From Sipunculus nudus (Eukaryota; Annelida; Sipuncula; Golfingiida; Sipunculidae), in the NCBI GenBank assembly GCA_026874595.1, contig CM049319.1:6106601-6170600 (forward strand): a stretch of DNA of 64,000 bases. Reading direction: 5' to 3'. This document shows positions 47,905 through 59,499 of the stretch, in pieces. The notes beneath the pieces are model-generated. The model ran no database searches and had not been told where the DNA came from. It saw only the letters and a program-made list of their open reading frames with translations. Made by a program: the position numbers and the translations under genes. Numbering within the stretch: the first letter of the stretch is position 1; each line of letters starts with the position of its first letter.

Positions 47905-48085
47905 CTGTGGCTAGGATAGTGGCGTTAGGTAGTCTGTAGGGGAAGAGGAACCCGGATGGCCCGTAAACATACATACACAAACAATCGTCGGGCCACCACA
48001 ACCTATTCTCATGGCTTCGCCGGGAGTCAAACCCGGGTCGCCAGCGGAGAGAGCCGCGTTTTTATCAGTCGACCGTCCAGGCCCA
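47905..48085 (-). mobile_element. tRNA-derived SINE
   Basis: On the minus strand GGTTTGACTCC (plus 48023-48033) is a good pol III B box within the paired stem CCGGG...CCCGG. GGTCGACTGATAAAAACGC lies at tRNA A-box distance upstream (plus about 48055-48073). The body continues to about 47905 with a GGCCATCCGGGTTCC segment. The T-arm pairs well but the acceptor stem does not, so a SINE head is preferred over a tRNA gene. Confidence 0.6.
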
Positions 48086-49066
48086 TATTTATAAGAATGT
48101 ATCCAAGTATAACGATAAAACATATGCAAACAATTAGGTTCCTTCTAAGATAGCATGTATGTTTTACTTGTAATATCTTACTCGTGTTGGACATCAATAT
48201 CTTTCATATACTCGGATAAAAATCATAATGCTACATTTTAACATTACACTGGTAGCACGATTTCGATTATGTTCACTTTTTGGGTCTCTCGCACAGGCCA
48301 GTCCAACGACTCGTTCCTTCCGAAGAATCTGTTTCTAAAACAGTATAGAATTCCTAATATAAAACGTATTCCGGGAAACGTGAATCTGTCATTTTTGGCA
48401 AAATACGTAAACATAATACAAGTGCTTTGAGTATATTTATTTTTATGCATTAAGGGTTATCTTTACCAGGGTAATATTTATCTTGGTTATACTTCCTGTC
48501 CGTAGTATTTATATGTAATAAAGAGTTGCGCTATTTAAAGGCAAGTCATACAGTTCATGTAAACCTGATAACATACTGCTATATAAGAGATATAAACAAT
48601 TGACCAGGAGTTGAGGTAAAAAATAACGGATATAATTGTACGCAATGCTCTGGCTATAACTGTATCAAAGAAAAAGTTTCTATTGCGTAAGCTCAGTATC
48701 CTTAGTCTAACTAGGTGTGGGTGTGTGTGTGAAAATGTGTGTATAGCTTTGTCTACGTGTAGTTTTGTGTAGGATTCACCTATAATTATGTCGTTAAATA
48801 TATGTATATAATCAGATATGATATCTAACCGAATATAAAAGCTCACGATGACATGCTCGTGACGTCGGTTTAAAGGTCTGAAAAAACACCCGCGCCTTAC
48901 ATTAGTAATACGTCATATGAATGTGATTTTTGATATATCATGCTCAGTATAATTCAAACTCTGTGTGCTGTCGCCACTTAGTCTTACACTGAGCATGCCC
49001 TTTAGTTTTATATTTAAACACGGATGAGACTATCCAAGGCCCCGTTCACGCTGATATTAATGACAC
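48086..49066. other. No gene supported
   Basis: AT-rich. A 103-codon minus-strand frame (48535-48846) starts with GTG and has no recognised domain. A minus-strand AAATATAAAA word at about 49008-49017 lies downstream of the CRE/X-box pair when read leftward and could serve as a TATA box. Confidence 0.4.
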
Positions 49067-49097
49067 TGACGTCAGCTGCAGTGGTTGTCATAGCAAC
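49067..49097. promoter_or_regulatory. CRE plus RFX X-box pair
   Basis: TGACGTCA (49067-49074) is the full palindromic CREB/ATF site, overlapped by a CAGCTG E-box (49073-49078). Nine bases after the CRE, GTTGTCATAGCAAC (49084-49097) matches the RFX X-box consensus RYYNYYATRRNRAC at every position and is nearly palindromic. RFX and CREB sites side by side are the known X1/X2 arrangement of MHC class II promoters; on the minus strand the order here is the same. A nearby promoter is therefore plausible, but no transcript start or exon is recognised. Confidence 0.45.
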
Positions 49098-49105
49098 CAA
49101 GACGG

Positions 49106-49111
<6 letters not shown>

Positions 49112-49159
<48 letters not shown>
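49112..49159. repeat. (AT)n microsatellite
   Basis: About 24 AT dinucleotides, 14 bases to the right of the X-box. Confidence 0.95.
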
Positions 49160-49162
<3 letters not shown>

Positions 49163-50231
49163 AAACATTCTCATTCCCTTATTTCATGGACGTTACTGAT
49201 GTAATTTTTATATGTTTAATGCTTATAGTAGGCCGTGTTGTGGGTTCAGAGGAGTCTTTCTATGTTAACTCAATTGCAATAGAAAAAATGTGAAATGTAT
49301 TTCGCCATCAATTTTTTCTGCTGTCAAGACTATCAAAATTGAAGCAATGAGAGTACCGTACTCTCGCTTTGTGGGCTTGCAGGTGATTGACAGACCTTTC
49401 TAAATGTAAAAGAGAAACTGCAGTGATTGAGGAAAAATATAGTGACTTACTCCGGCAGCATAATGCTTATGCACTAAGGGACCTGCATTTTATTTAGAGA
49501 TCTTTCCCACAAGCAGTATTTCTTGTATCTAAGGAATTACGTGTTCCATTTGGAATTATTTGCTGTACTTAACTTCTTAATATTTTGACAACTGTTGCGT
49601 ACACGTTGATATCGCAGGGAATTGTCGGAACACATATTACGTGGAGACAGTCAGTATGACACACCCTGTATTCCATCCCAATACTGGAAATCGAGCAAAT
49701 CAAGGGGGGGGGGGGGCAAAGTTTACTCTGTGTATATCTTTCAATCAACTAATACACAGTGACCAGGAGTGTTTATATTACAGACAGGAAGAAAATGTTG
49801 GAAATTGTAGAAAAGTTTCTTTTCTTTCTATTTCTTCTGATAATTAATTTGTCAAACCTAGATTCTACAATTAATATCTATTCATTCGGAACGTCAGGAA
49901 CTACTGGAACCGGCTAATATTGTAATCATTTTTTGTTTCAATAGCTTCTGTAGATCAGGGGCAGAGCAGACGACGGTATTCGATACCGTATTCAGTGAAT
50001 GCGGTCGAAGTGTCAACCCGGCTATATAGACATCGGCTGTAAAGTGACATGGGCTTAACTGTATCTGTATCAATACACATGATTAGCTGAGCTATCAGCC
50101 AATAACAGCGCATGTAAAGAAGTGCCCAACAGTTCGTCTGGCCCCCTCGTGGCCAAAACCTGGTACACCGAGCCAAAACAAGCATCGCTTTACAAAAACC
50201 AGTTATTGAGTAGGTAAAGCGCGGTGTAAAG

Positions 50232-50234
<3 letters not shown>
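49160..50234. other. No gene seen
   Basis: AT-rich with a poly-G tract at about 49705-49715. A GC-moderate patch at 49950-50185 contains a 76-codon minus-strand frame, unrecognised. Confidence 0.45.

Positions 50235-50311
<77 letters not shown>
50235..50311. repeat. Compound (CT)n(TA)n microsatellite
   Basis: About 19 CT pairs followed by about 19 TA pairs. Confidence 0.95.
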
Positions 50312-50314
<3 letters not shown>

Positions 50315-50974
50315 TACGCACTGAACCACCAGAACTTTTAACTTCCTCTACTTTTTGTATTGAGCACTTTAGCTGAAACTGATGCAAGTTATATACACAC
50401 ACATATATATAAGATTTCTTCATTCGAGTACAAACAGACACAGACAAACAGACGGACAAAGTAAAGACAGCAATGGGTGAGAATATAAAACGTGAGTTTA
50501 ACTTCATAGAGTGGGGTAATTCGTCACATCGACAACTTTCAGAAGTTCAACTGTAATTTGTAAGTCTGAGTGTTCAGGTGATAACAGTCCGTCAGGTGCA
50601 CTCGGTCAGGACTCTAATTTCTTCGTAATAACCCGATAATGAAAGTCATGCACACAGCGTCACAGCAGCGTGCCAAAGGGGCCACGCCTTGACTCATTTC
50701 CCAACAAAACCCTCAGATTCGTTATTACGAGAAAAAAATTATGTATATATGTATAAACAGCAGGTGGAGTTAGTGCGCATTTAATATATACATATATATA
50801 TAAGTAAAATTTCTAAAATACGACCAATAACGGGACCTCGTTAAAGCGGTCGCATTTTTGAGGTGGTCGTCGAGGTGAGGTCTTATATAAAGAGCAAAAT
50901 AAAAAAAAAAGAACCATGAGCAAATTGCCGTTATTTAGAAAAGGTGATCGTTTAGCATAGGTCTCACTCACCAC
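50312..50974. other. No gene seen
   Basis: Moderate AT content. A segment near 50818-50880 with GACCTCGTTAAAGCGGTCGC and GTGGTCGTCGAGG words looks like a repeat fragment, but no second copy is visible here. Confidence 0.4.
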
Positions 50975-51595
50975 GTTCTCTCTACGGTTCACCACGTTCT
51001 TGAAGGTTTTGGGAGAATTTGTTAGGACATGTCATTTACCGTACGACAGCGTAGGGGAAGGTGAATGAACGTGAATGGTCGTGCGGAATCCACGTTCCCA
51101 TTTTCAAAACGAACGGGACAGAACGTTGTCCCAGAAACAGGAATCTGCTCCCCGTGGCACCTGGATAGAACTGAATTGGCAGGTAAAACCCATGGAGCTG
51201 GGCCACGGTAAATCCTTTTGTCACCTCAGAACGTGGTCCATTGCCAAAGGATATCGTAAGAAAAAGGACTGAATGTGGTTACCGTAACGCTGCCGTGACA
51301 CTACCGTAGGAGAACGTAGATAACAGTGCCAGTGCCGTAGCTAGAACGTTGCGAGCACTTGAAAATACGGGGCCTATCCACGTTCTTCTACGGAAAGCCA
51401 CGTTATACCGTAGGAGAACGTGATAAATACCGTAGCAGCTCCGTGGATGAACGTTAAATATCGTGGGATCAACGTGCTACGAACGTCACGAGAAGGCGGG
51501 CTTTAATTTCATTAACGTTCTTTCCTGACACTGCCATGTTCTCGCTTGCCGTAGCTGAAACGTGAGACATCGTAGAAGGACGTGGCAAGGGTAAC
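50975..51595. repeat. Degenerate array of CCGTAG/GAACGT modules
   Basis: The module CCGTAGNWGAACGTG or its reverse complement CACGTTCTNCTACGG occurs repeatedly: near 50983, 51304, 51335, 51381 (inverse), 51408, 51430, 51549 and 51571 in intact or slightly changed form, with extra ACGTT and CGTGG words between. Both orientations are mixed and spacing is irregular (about 22-40 bases in the densest part, 51300-51490). CG dinucleotides are far denser than in the flanks. It is not a simple head-to-tail satellite. Confidence 0.65.
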
Positions 51596-52179
51596 CTATA
51601 GGCTTAAGGCAAAGTTTTACTATATAATTTACTATATGGATTTCTTGATTGTATTTATTCACAGGAATACGTGATTTACCCTTTAAAAAAGAGCGTCGGC
51701 CTGTCTTTCAACCGGTGTGCAACTGTCACCTGATTCGGTGTCATGAAGTACACAAGTAGCCCGTGACCAGTGGCATGACAGGGAAGTTCGACTGGTTCAG
51801 TCAGTGGGATAACATTTTTGGCAAAGAAACCAAGCTGATGTTATCTCACACCATCAGGGTCACTTTTACATTATTTTCTCATTCTACACTCCATGAACTT
51901 GCTTTCATGATTGCAATCTGGAAACGTACAGAGAGAGTATTGTTAAAGATAGCATACAAACAAACAGGTGTTCTATATATAAACACACAACCACACTTAT
52001 GTATGTCATCGATATGAAGCAAAGATAGGGGTTGGGGAGAGGTGGTCCTATAGGAAACATGATTCTGTATCCACATCAACAGAAATAAAAGAAAAGATAT
52101 AGAATCAAACAAAGTATCGATGGGAGACCTTGGCAGATAAAATAAAAGTTATAACACAAATGATCAAGCAATGTATTAC
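51596..52179. other. No gene seen
   Basis: AT-rich. An 84-codon plus-strand frame (51763-52017) is unrecognised. Confidence 0.45.
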
Positions 52180-52458
52180 ACACTATACACAGCGGTTATA
52201 CACTGTGCAGTCGCTTTAACTATAACCGCTTTAACCGCTGCTTAATAAACCAAGTCTTCGTTGCTTCACCGCTAGTCCTGTTACAGAGCAAAGAATTCTT
52301 ATCAAACCAATGAGAGCGGGATGTCCCGGATCTAAAACTAGAGTTTGATGCACAATGCGACACCCGGCTCTCATAAGTTTGATTATAATTCTTGGCCCTT
52401 TGACAAACAAGCCTAGCGGTGAAGCCCCGAAAATATTGTTTTACAAGGCAGCGGTTTA
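52180..52458. mobile_element. Palindromic MITE, copy 2, with about 100-bp arms
   Basis: From the left arm TTAACCGCTGCTTAATAAAC (52229) the words TTCACCGCTAGTCCTGTT, AAGAATTCTTATCAAA and ATGAGAGC recur in inverse order and orientation on the right up to GGCAGCGGTTT (about 52446-52456). This gives an imperfect palindrome of about 230 bp. Ordered words shared with 30100-30352 show a dispersed family. The minus-strand 120-codon frame across it (52220-52582) is a by-product. Confidence 0.75.
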
Positions 52459-54450
52459 GGTGAATGAGATATAGAAATGCTGAAATGTATATGAGTAAAG
52501 CGCCATTTTGGCCCTCTGACATTAGAGAGTTCACAGCAAGCGTGCTGTCTCTCAAGTTAGGTTTACCAATTACCACGGCCAATAAGAATAAAGCAAAATC
52601 TAGATGTCTTCTGCTGGCATTGAGTTTTGTCCTCTAGTTGCTTCTAAACAGTAGCAAATAATCTCCCGTCTTCTTTATGGTACACAGAGGGAAACATTTA
52701 TAGTGTCTTGTATGGTTCCTTGACGAATACCCTCTAAGGAACTTCAAGGGATCCACCTAGATCCTCTAAAGGTTTCTTTCAAGAAATGTGGGGGGGGGGG
52801 GGGACTTTTGAAGGGACTAGTCGTGGTCTTGTAGCCGTGAGCTGGTCGGAATGATTTATTTAATGTTGAATTCTCCTAACACCCTGTTTTGAATGTTTTT
52901 CATCAGACCCTGGGGTTTTAATATCGTTTTGACCAGTTTATACACCATATAGAGAGGTTTATTTGCCATGATAAGTTTTTATACTCTTAGTTTATGATTT
53001 GAATCCTGCTGGAACATACTGTAGGGTTGTATCATGTATTGATATCAGAAAGGTAGCCCTTTTGTTCTGAGCAACAGATGTACAATTTGCCTTTGATGTA
53101 TGATACGATTGATTTTTGTTTTTATTCAGTGGACAATTTGTCAGAAATGTTCTAATTAATTTCATGTAGCAGGTGCGTTGACACAACAGTTCATCTCTTA
53201 TTAGTTGGAATGTCTTAATGATACCAATTTTTTCATAAGAAACGAAAACAGTTGTGTACCTTAGCGAGTAGCAACACATGATCTGTGCATGCAAATAATC
53301 AGAGGTACCGAGTGCATCATAACGTAATGTACAGGTAAACACAATAAAACGTATGTCATGAATTTTTATTTTTGAACAATGCGTCTTGAGCTCTAGTGGA
53401 GGAAGAAGATTTGCACTTATTAACCTATTGACTAATTTCCGGCTTTAAAGGTGAGCAAATCTGTTAATTTACATTGCGGATCAGATCGATTACACACGAA
53501 ATGGGAAGCTAACACTAAACAAATCTAGTAGGCGTGACCGTTTAGTTAAAAAACGTCGGGACGGGATGCGGTATTTAGAATCACGTCTCGTCATAATGTG
53601 TACCCGTTGACACGGAGGACAGGGTCCGTTACCAACAGTCCTCGCATACGTGAACAAATCGATTCCAGCATGCGTGACTTTTGAAATTACCTAACCCATG
53701 ATCACAACGACCTGCGCTCTAACAAATTAGAAATAATGAAAAAAAAATCACCAATGCTGATTTGACTTGAAGCTTACACTTAATACTAATTGAATATAAA
53801 CATACTAAATTTAACTTCCTTTTAACTTTATGGCATCATGGAAATTCAAGATTTATTGTGGCAATAATCATTTTCCTTAAATACTGTTCACAGTATAATT
53901 CCTTCTCCTGAGGTGAATCACTTTATTATTCTCGGGCGCCGGACATAAGTGATATTTTAATAAATTTTCCATCTAATGGAAGTTTTATCCTTGTTATTTT
54001 AATGACTGACACTTCATTAGCCGGAGGCAAAGATTACATAGATTGGCAGATTACGTCATTCAAGCAGGTGCATGCTATTGTCGTAATTCCAAGTAAGACT
54101 AGTTAGCAGGTAAAATAGACACTGAGACACTCAGTGACCTGTCCAGGTTTGACAGCTGTCTTGACGTATCACTGCGCCTACTTTCCCGAGGAAATCCTTC
54201 TCAGTGTAACCTGTCAAATTCGTTTTAACGTGTAAATGATAATTGGATCTTACAGCCCTCCCATTTTTTCCACTGTCATAACTGTTTGAGTCTGCTTTTG
54301 GTTAATAAGTCTTCAAGCGCGAATCTTCCCGTTGGGGAGGCAATATTTTACATACGGCGCTTTAATTTCAGTCATGATAAAAAATGTTATCAGTTGTTTA
54401 TAAAGTTTAAAATTGATGATGCCTCATGTTTTTCAAAGGTAAAACGTTTA
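52459..54450. other. No gene seen; poly-G at 52790-52803
   Basis: AT-rich DNA. A 116-codon minus-strand frame (52992-53342) is unrecognised and has random-like composition. A run of about 14 G sits at 52790-52803. Confidence 0.45.
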
Positions 54451-54626
54451 TGTGAAGGGTTGGTTTAGCTTAATTGAGTGCATTTCTGAATTGCCACTTA
54501 AATTTAATTTATATAGCTTTGAATAGAAGTTAAGAATATTTTTGAAATTATAAAACATTTGTGTGAAGGGTAGGTTTTGCTTATTTGAGTTTATTTTGAA
54601 TTGCATCATAAAATTCATGTATATAG

Positions 54627-55391
54627 TGTTACAGGTGCCCTTTTTATTGTGTGACACGGGCGTAACTCGTGTTATAGCGCCCGTGGCTGGCCGCGTATTG
54701 CATTCTCAGGTTTATCCGTACTGGTTGAACTCTCGTTGTCATGCTAGCTTCGGGCTTTCTCGCCTGGCCGAGCTCACGTGTGAACCCTTATATGTAGAGA
54801 CACAGCGATGTTTTTCTAGATGATTCCTGTTACGCGTGTTTACTGTGTGTTGTGTTGGATTCTTTAGACTGTTCAAGAAGTGGAAAATTCTCGGCTTGGG
54901 GTGAGAAGTTATAAAGAGGGGGCTGTGTTTTAAACCGAGAGGGAGGAGAGAATATTCCAGCGGACTCAGACATGTTTATGTCAGTTTGTGGGACCTGTCC
55001 GATTATCCAGTAATTTCAGGGATTCTACTTTTACTAACTCTATACAATTTAATGCTGCCTGCCTCAAGTTTACTTTCTGGATTGTTACAAGAGCTTTACA
55101 TCGGACTGTTATTCTCCGAGATGATTGGTTTGGACTTTTCATCCGCCATATACATATAAAAGGACTTATTGTTGTTGCGGTGATTGTATCCAGGTACTGT
55201 GCACTTTGTATATTAGGCTGTGTGATTATAGTGATATGATGTTATATTGATATTGTACTGTGTAATTGTATTGATTTAGTGTACTGTAATGTCAAGGTTG
55301 TTTTAAGAATAAATTATAGTTATTTGTTAACAAAAAAACCACTGACTTCTTTATTCATTCGCCTAGACATTTCACGCTGCCTAGTGTTACA
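54627..55391 (+). mobile_element. Solo-LTR-like element, copy 1 (765 bp)
   Basis: The element starts TGTTACAGG and ends TAGTGTTACA; the seven terminal bases TGTTACA are a near-perfect inverted repeat (TGT-N-ACA), as in LTRs. A TATAAA lies at 54910-54915 and AATAAA at 55309-55314, matching a U3-R-U5 layout. The first part is GC-rich, the second AT-rich. No primer-binding site, polypurine tract or retroelement protein lies beside it, so it is not a full element. The word TAGTGTTACAG occurs at both edges, so a different boundary with an 11-base target duplication is possible. Confidence 0.55.
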
Positions 55392-55695
55392 GAATCTGAT
55401 TTTTTTATCTCCATAACAATATTTGTGTTCATCACGCATACGTGATCTGTTTATATTAGGTTCCGTAACAACAGTTTAGAATAGAAATTCAGCCTATTTT
55501 GCAAGCCATAAAACGATCATGTGAAGGGTTGGTTTAGCTTAATTGAGTGCATTTCTGAATTGCCACTTAAATTTAATTTATATAGCTTTGAATAGAAGTT
55601 AAGAATATTTTTGAAATTATAAAACATTTGTGTGAAGGGTAGATTTTGCTTATTTGAGTTTATTTTGAATTGCATCATAAAATTCATGTATATAG

Positions 55696-56460
55696 TGTTA
55701 CAGGTGCCCTTTTTATTGTGTGACACGGGCGTAACTCGTGTTATAGCGCCCGTGGCTGGCCGCGTATTGCATTCTCAGGTTTATCCGTACTGGTTGAACT
55801 CTCGTTGTCATGCTAGCTTCGGGCTTTCTCGCCTGGCCGAGCTCACGTGTGAACCCTTATATGTAGAGACACAGCGATGTTTTTCTAGATGATTCCTGTA
55901 ACGCGTGTTTACTGTGTGTTGTGTTGGATTCTTTAGACTGTTCAAGAAGTGGAAAATTCTCGGCTTGGGGTGAGAAGTTATAAAGAGGGGGCTGTGTTTT
56001 AAACCGAGAGGGAGGAGAGAATATTCCAGCGGACTCAGACATGTTTATGTCAGTTTGTGGGACCTGTCCGATTATCCAGTAATTTCAGGGATTCTACTTT
56101 TACTAACTCTATACAATTTAATGCTGCCTGCCTCAAGTTTACTTTCTGGATTGTTACAAGAGCTTTACATCGGACTGTTATTCTCCGAGATGATTGGTTT
56201 GGACTTTTCATCCGCCATATACATATAAAAGGACTTATCGTTGTTGCGGTGATGTTATCCAGGTACTGTGCACTTTGTATATTAGGCTGTGTAATTATAG
56301 TGATATGATGTTATATTGATATTGTACTGTGTAATTGTATTGATTTAGTGTACTGTAATGTCAAGGTTGTTTTAAGAATAAATTATAGTTATTTGTTAAC
56401 AAAAAAACCACTGACTCTTTTATTCATTCGCCTAGACATTTCACGCTGCCTAGTGTTACA
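55696..56460 (+). mobile_element. Solo-LTR-like element, copy 2 (765 bp)
   Basis: Same length and ends as copy 1, with TATAAA at 55979-55984 and AATAAA at 56378-56383. The 304 bases between the two copies equal the flank of copy 1 plus the start of the next unit. They contain no retroelement signals, so this is a duplicated locus and not the two ends of one element. Confidence 0.55.
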
Positions 56461-56619
56461 GAATCTGATTTTTTTATCTCCATAACAATATTTGTGTTCA
56501 TCACGCATACGTGATCTGTTTATATTAGGTTCCGTAACAACAGTTTAGAATAGAAATTCAGCCTATTTTGCAAGCCATAAAACGATCATGTGAAGGGTTG
56601 GTTTAACTTATTTGAGCTC

Positions 56620-59499
56620 ATTTCTTGATTGCGTCATAAAAATAATTTATGCATTTATTGGATGAGTTAAGCGATAATACATGAATATCAAGTATTTCAC
56701 CGTTAACCTTAAAAAAAGCCGAGAAGTTTCAGAGTGAATTCAGCTTCCACCAAATCCACTAGCACGTAATCGCACATTGCGAGATGTGTTTGTCTGTCTT
56801 TGTGTGGTAACCAGTTAGTTATTGCTGCCAATTCATTCAACGGATACATACTAATATATAGGTATTATACGTTACTTTGAGTAATGTGTAATACTTTACG
56901 TAATTAACTTTATGTTAACTAATTAACGTATACAATATCGCGGGAAGCAGCTGTTTTCACGCGGCGTCAGAAGTAATATCGATTGCATAATCCAATTTGC
57001 CATGCTTAATTATTAATTACAAGTTTAATGATGCAAGATGTGAACAGTTAACATTTCTTATATCAAAGTGACCCCAGCTGGCGATTACGTCATCAAAAAT
57101 GTATGGTTAATTTCACAGCATTATCACTGTAAAATGAAACCGATTAAATGTATAAGCATCTTTATACTTCTCCCAAGAATATAACAATTTGCATTACGTC
57201 GGTGAAAGAAATAGACAGACAAGGTAGGGGAGAGGGACGAGGTAGGGGAGATTCCCGAATGAACAGGAACTTGAGAAAAAAAAGCTTTGAAACAAATATT
57301 TGTGACACGACCTTACTCAGCTAAACAGGTTCCAATGAGTCGGAGAAAATTATTGTGGAGAATGACATTAGAAAAATAATGTATCTCGATTATGTCTCTG
57401 CTCTTTGAATAACAAAAAGAGGACAGGTTCAGTTTCACCAAATACCAAATATGAATGAACAAACATGTCTCCTTGTACCTGATATATACCATATGTATGT
57501 AAATAAACCTTTTGCCAGTTTAAAAAAACTCTCTCTCTCTCTCCTAAGAAATAGGGTTTCAACTTCATGATGCATGACCTTGGTGGTTAACTCGAGAAGC
57601 GCCGGATTACTGGTCACATGATCCGGGGTCACGAAACATGAAATAGAGTAGTAGTGAATGGTTTCGCTTGCTCTGGTTGGCTCTAGCCATTGGGCCAGGT
57701 GGTGTTGAAAACCCCATTATTTGATTTTAATGTAGGTTAAGCATCATCTCAATATCGAGATAAACAACCCCCGATTTTCTTGGCCTTGCACAAGTTTAGA
57801 GGTAACAAACTCCCAGGTAAGAAAAGTTAAATATCGTAATTTATTTTTAATTTTGTACAATAGAGGCCTTGACTTTTAGCTTTAAAGATGCTATATAAGA
57901 AAAACCATATACAAACATGTTTGCTACTGAGAGGCTGGTTCGGGGCCCGTTTAGACACTAATTATAGACCCCTTGTCAATGCGTTTAGCACGATAGTATG
58001 TCCTTTTAATTCCTGTCATATGCATATGACGATAATCTTCCTGCCCCGACTATAGCCTTATTGATCGTATGCCCACCATGCAGTTGAGAAAGTTACAAGA
58101 AAGCCACAACAGGCCAAAGTATTCGGAAAAAAAGTATTACGCCTGACAATATGGTATAAGACTATAACCCATCTTTTCACATATTTCAAACGAAATTTAA
58201 TATTTATATGGACATTATGATGACATATATAGAGACGGCAGGGCAGTTAGAAACGAGACAGCACAGGACAGATAGATTAATTTGTTTTGTCCAGCTCTGA
58301 TATAAAATAAAAGGCGAAGCTATATCAACAATTAAGAACAGACACACGGATAATGTTAGTTCATATCGATACGTTCTATTGTCATCCTGATGCATACGTT
58401 GGATTTGGGCCCAGCCACCCGGGAAACTTTATAAAACAATAACACAATAGACTCAACCTGGCACTGGGTCAAACATGACGTGCATACATGTGTGTTAATT
58501 TCATCCACGCCGGGGGCTCGCACGCCACTATACAGTAGAAAATATATATTTACAAACGTTAGTACATAACCACTTGCCACACGTTGTAAAGATTTATCGA
58601 GCGTTTATGTGGTACTTATATGTCAAACAATAGGAACAATACAGTGTAGTTGTACCGCCTTATTACACCAACAGCTATGCCTGTCACACAAATAATTGTT
58701 ATGGGACTGTTATTTCATCCGTTTTATACACATCAGGTGATATACCATGCTCGGATGCTCTCACAATGTTTGACTTTAAAACGACTCTCTGTATCTTGAA
58801 CAAAGAATTCACTTGTTATATAAAACAAGGGAGGCAAGCCCAGCTGTGTATATCCCATGCCTGTATCTGAAGTTGTGAATGTGGAGTCGTGTGCCGACAT
58901 TTCGCGCCGCCTTAAGGCAAACCAGTTTAAGTCAAATCGAGTCGATTAATGTTGCAGACTTGTTGAGCTAAGATACAGTTAGAAAAAAAAATAAAGTTTG
59001 AAACCACAAATAAGAATACAAAAGCTACGATGTAAAGATACTTATGCCTGACTGTGAAGCTGATTGAAACAAATGTATTTACCAACCAAACTGTCATTAA
59101 AAATCAGGATGGTCAGTTTGCTCCATGCACACATATGCAAGAAAAATTGCCACACCACAGGGTTATGAATAATGACATTTATTGGTATGTGTTAATAAAA
59201 TAAATGTTCCAACTTTGAAAACCCTCCTTCGATTACTAGTCATACCCACCCCCACCCTTGAGGATAAATTGACGCCACTGTAAGATCCATATTTATGAAA
59301 GTCACTGTTGTTGACGATCAAATTTCCTGAAGGGCTTGTTCACATATTTTTGGCACTTGTTAGACGCAGGTGCGGTTGTGTTCATGTTTTCAAGAAGAAA
59401 GGTACTCAGAGAGTGCAGACATCCGCCAGGGATGGGTATTTACTTAGGTAACACTTAATATATAATGAGCACTTCCTGCCCTTCAGGTCAATCATTTTA
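56620..59499. other. No gene seen; small GA-rich repeat near 57.23 kb
   Basis: AT-rich to moderate composition with no supported exon. At about 57222-57250 the word GAGGTAGGGGAGA and its variant occur twice about 18 bases apart. A short CT run lies at 57531-57543. Frames of 60-75 codons on the minus strand are unrecognised. Confidence 0.45.

Larger units (their letters stand above)
54451..56588 (+). repeat. Two 1069-bp tandem units
   Basis: The landmark TGTGAAGGGTTGG occurs at 54451, 55520 and 56589, exactly 1069 bases apart. Each unit holds a short AT-rich repeat (a second TGTGAAGGG word 111 bases in), a 765-bp LTR-like sequence, and a 128-bp spacer. I count about eight differences between the two units, so the duplication is young. 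The sequence after 56589 starts a third copy of the short repeat and then diverges. Confidence 0.92.

Noticed and set aside
48535-48846. 103-codon minus-strand frame downstream of the CRE/X-box pair
   Set aside because: It starts with GTG, the nearest ATG is out of frame and stops at once, and composition is typical of AT-rich noise.
52992-53342. 116-codon minus-strand frame
   Set aside because: No domain, no flanking splice or promoter signals, and similar lengths occur by chance elsewhere in the window.
54627-56460. One short LTR retrotransposon with two LTRs and a 304-bp interior
   Set aside because: The interior has no primer-binding site, polypurine tract or coding sequence, and it matches the flank of the first copy, so tandem duplication explains the layout.
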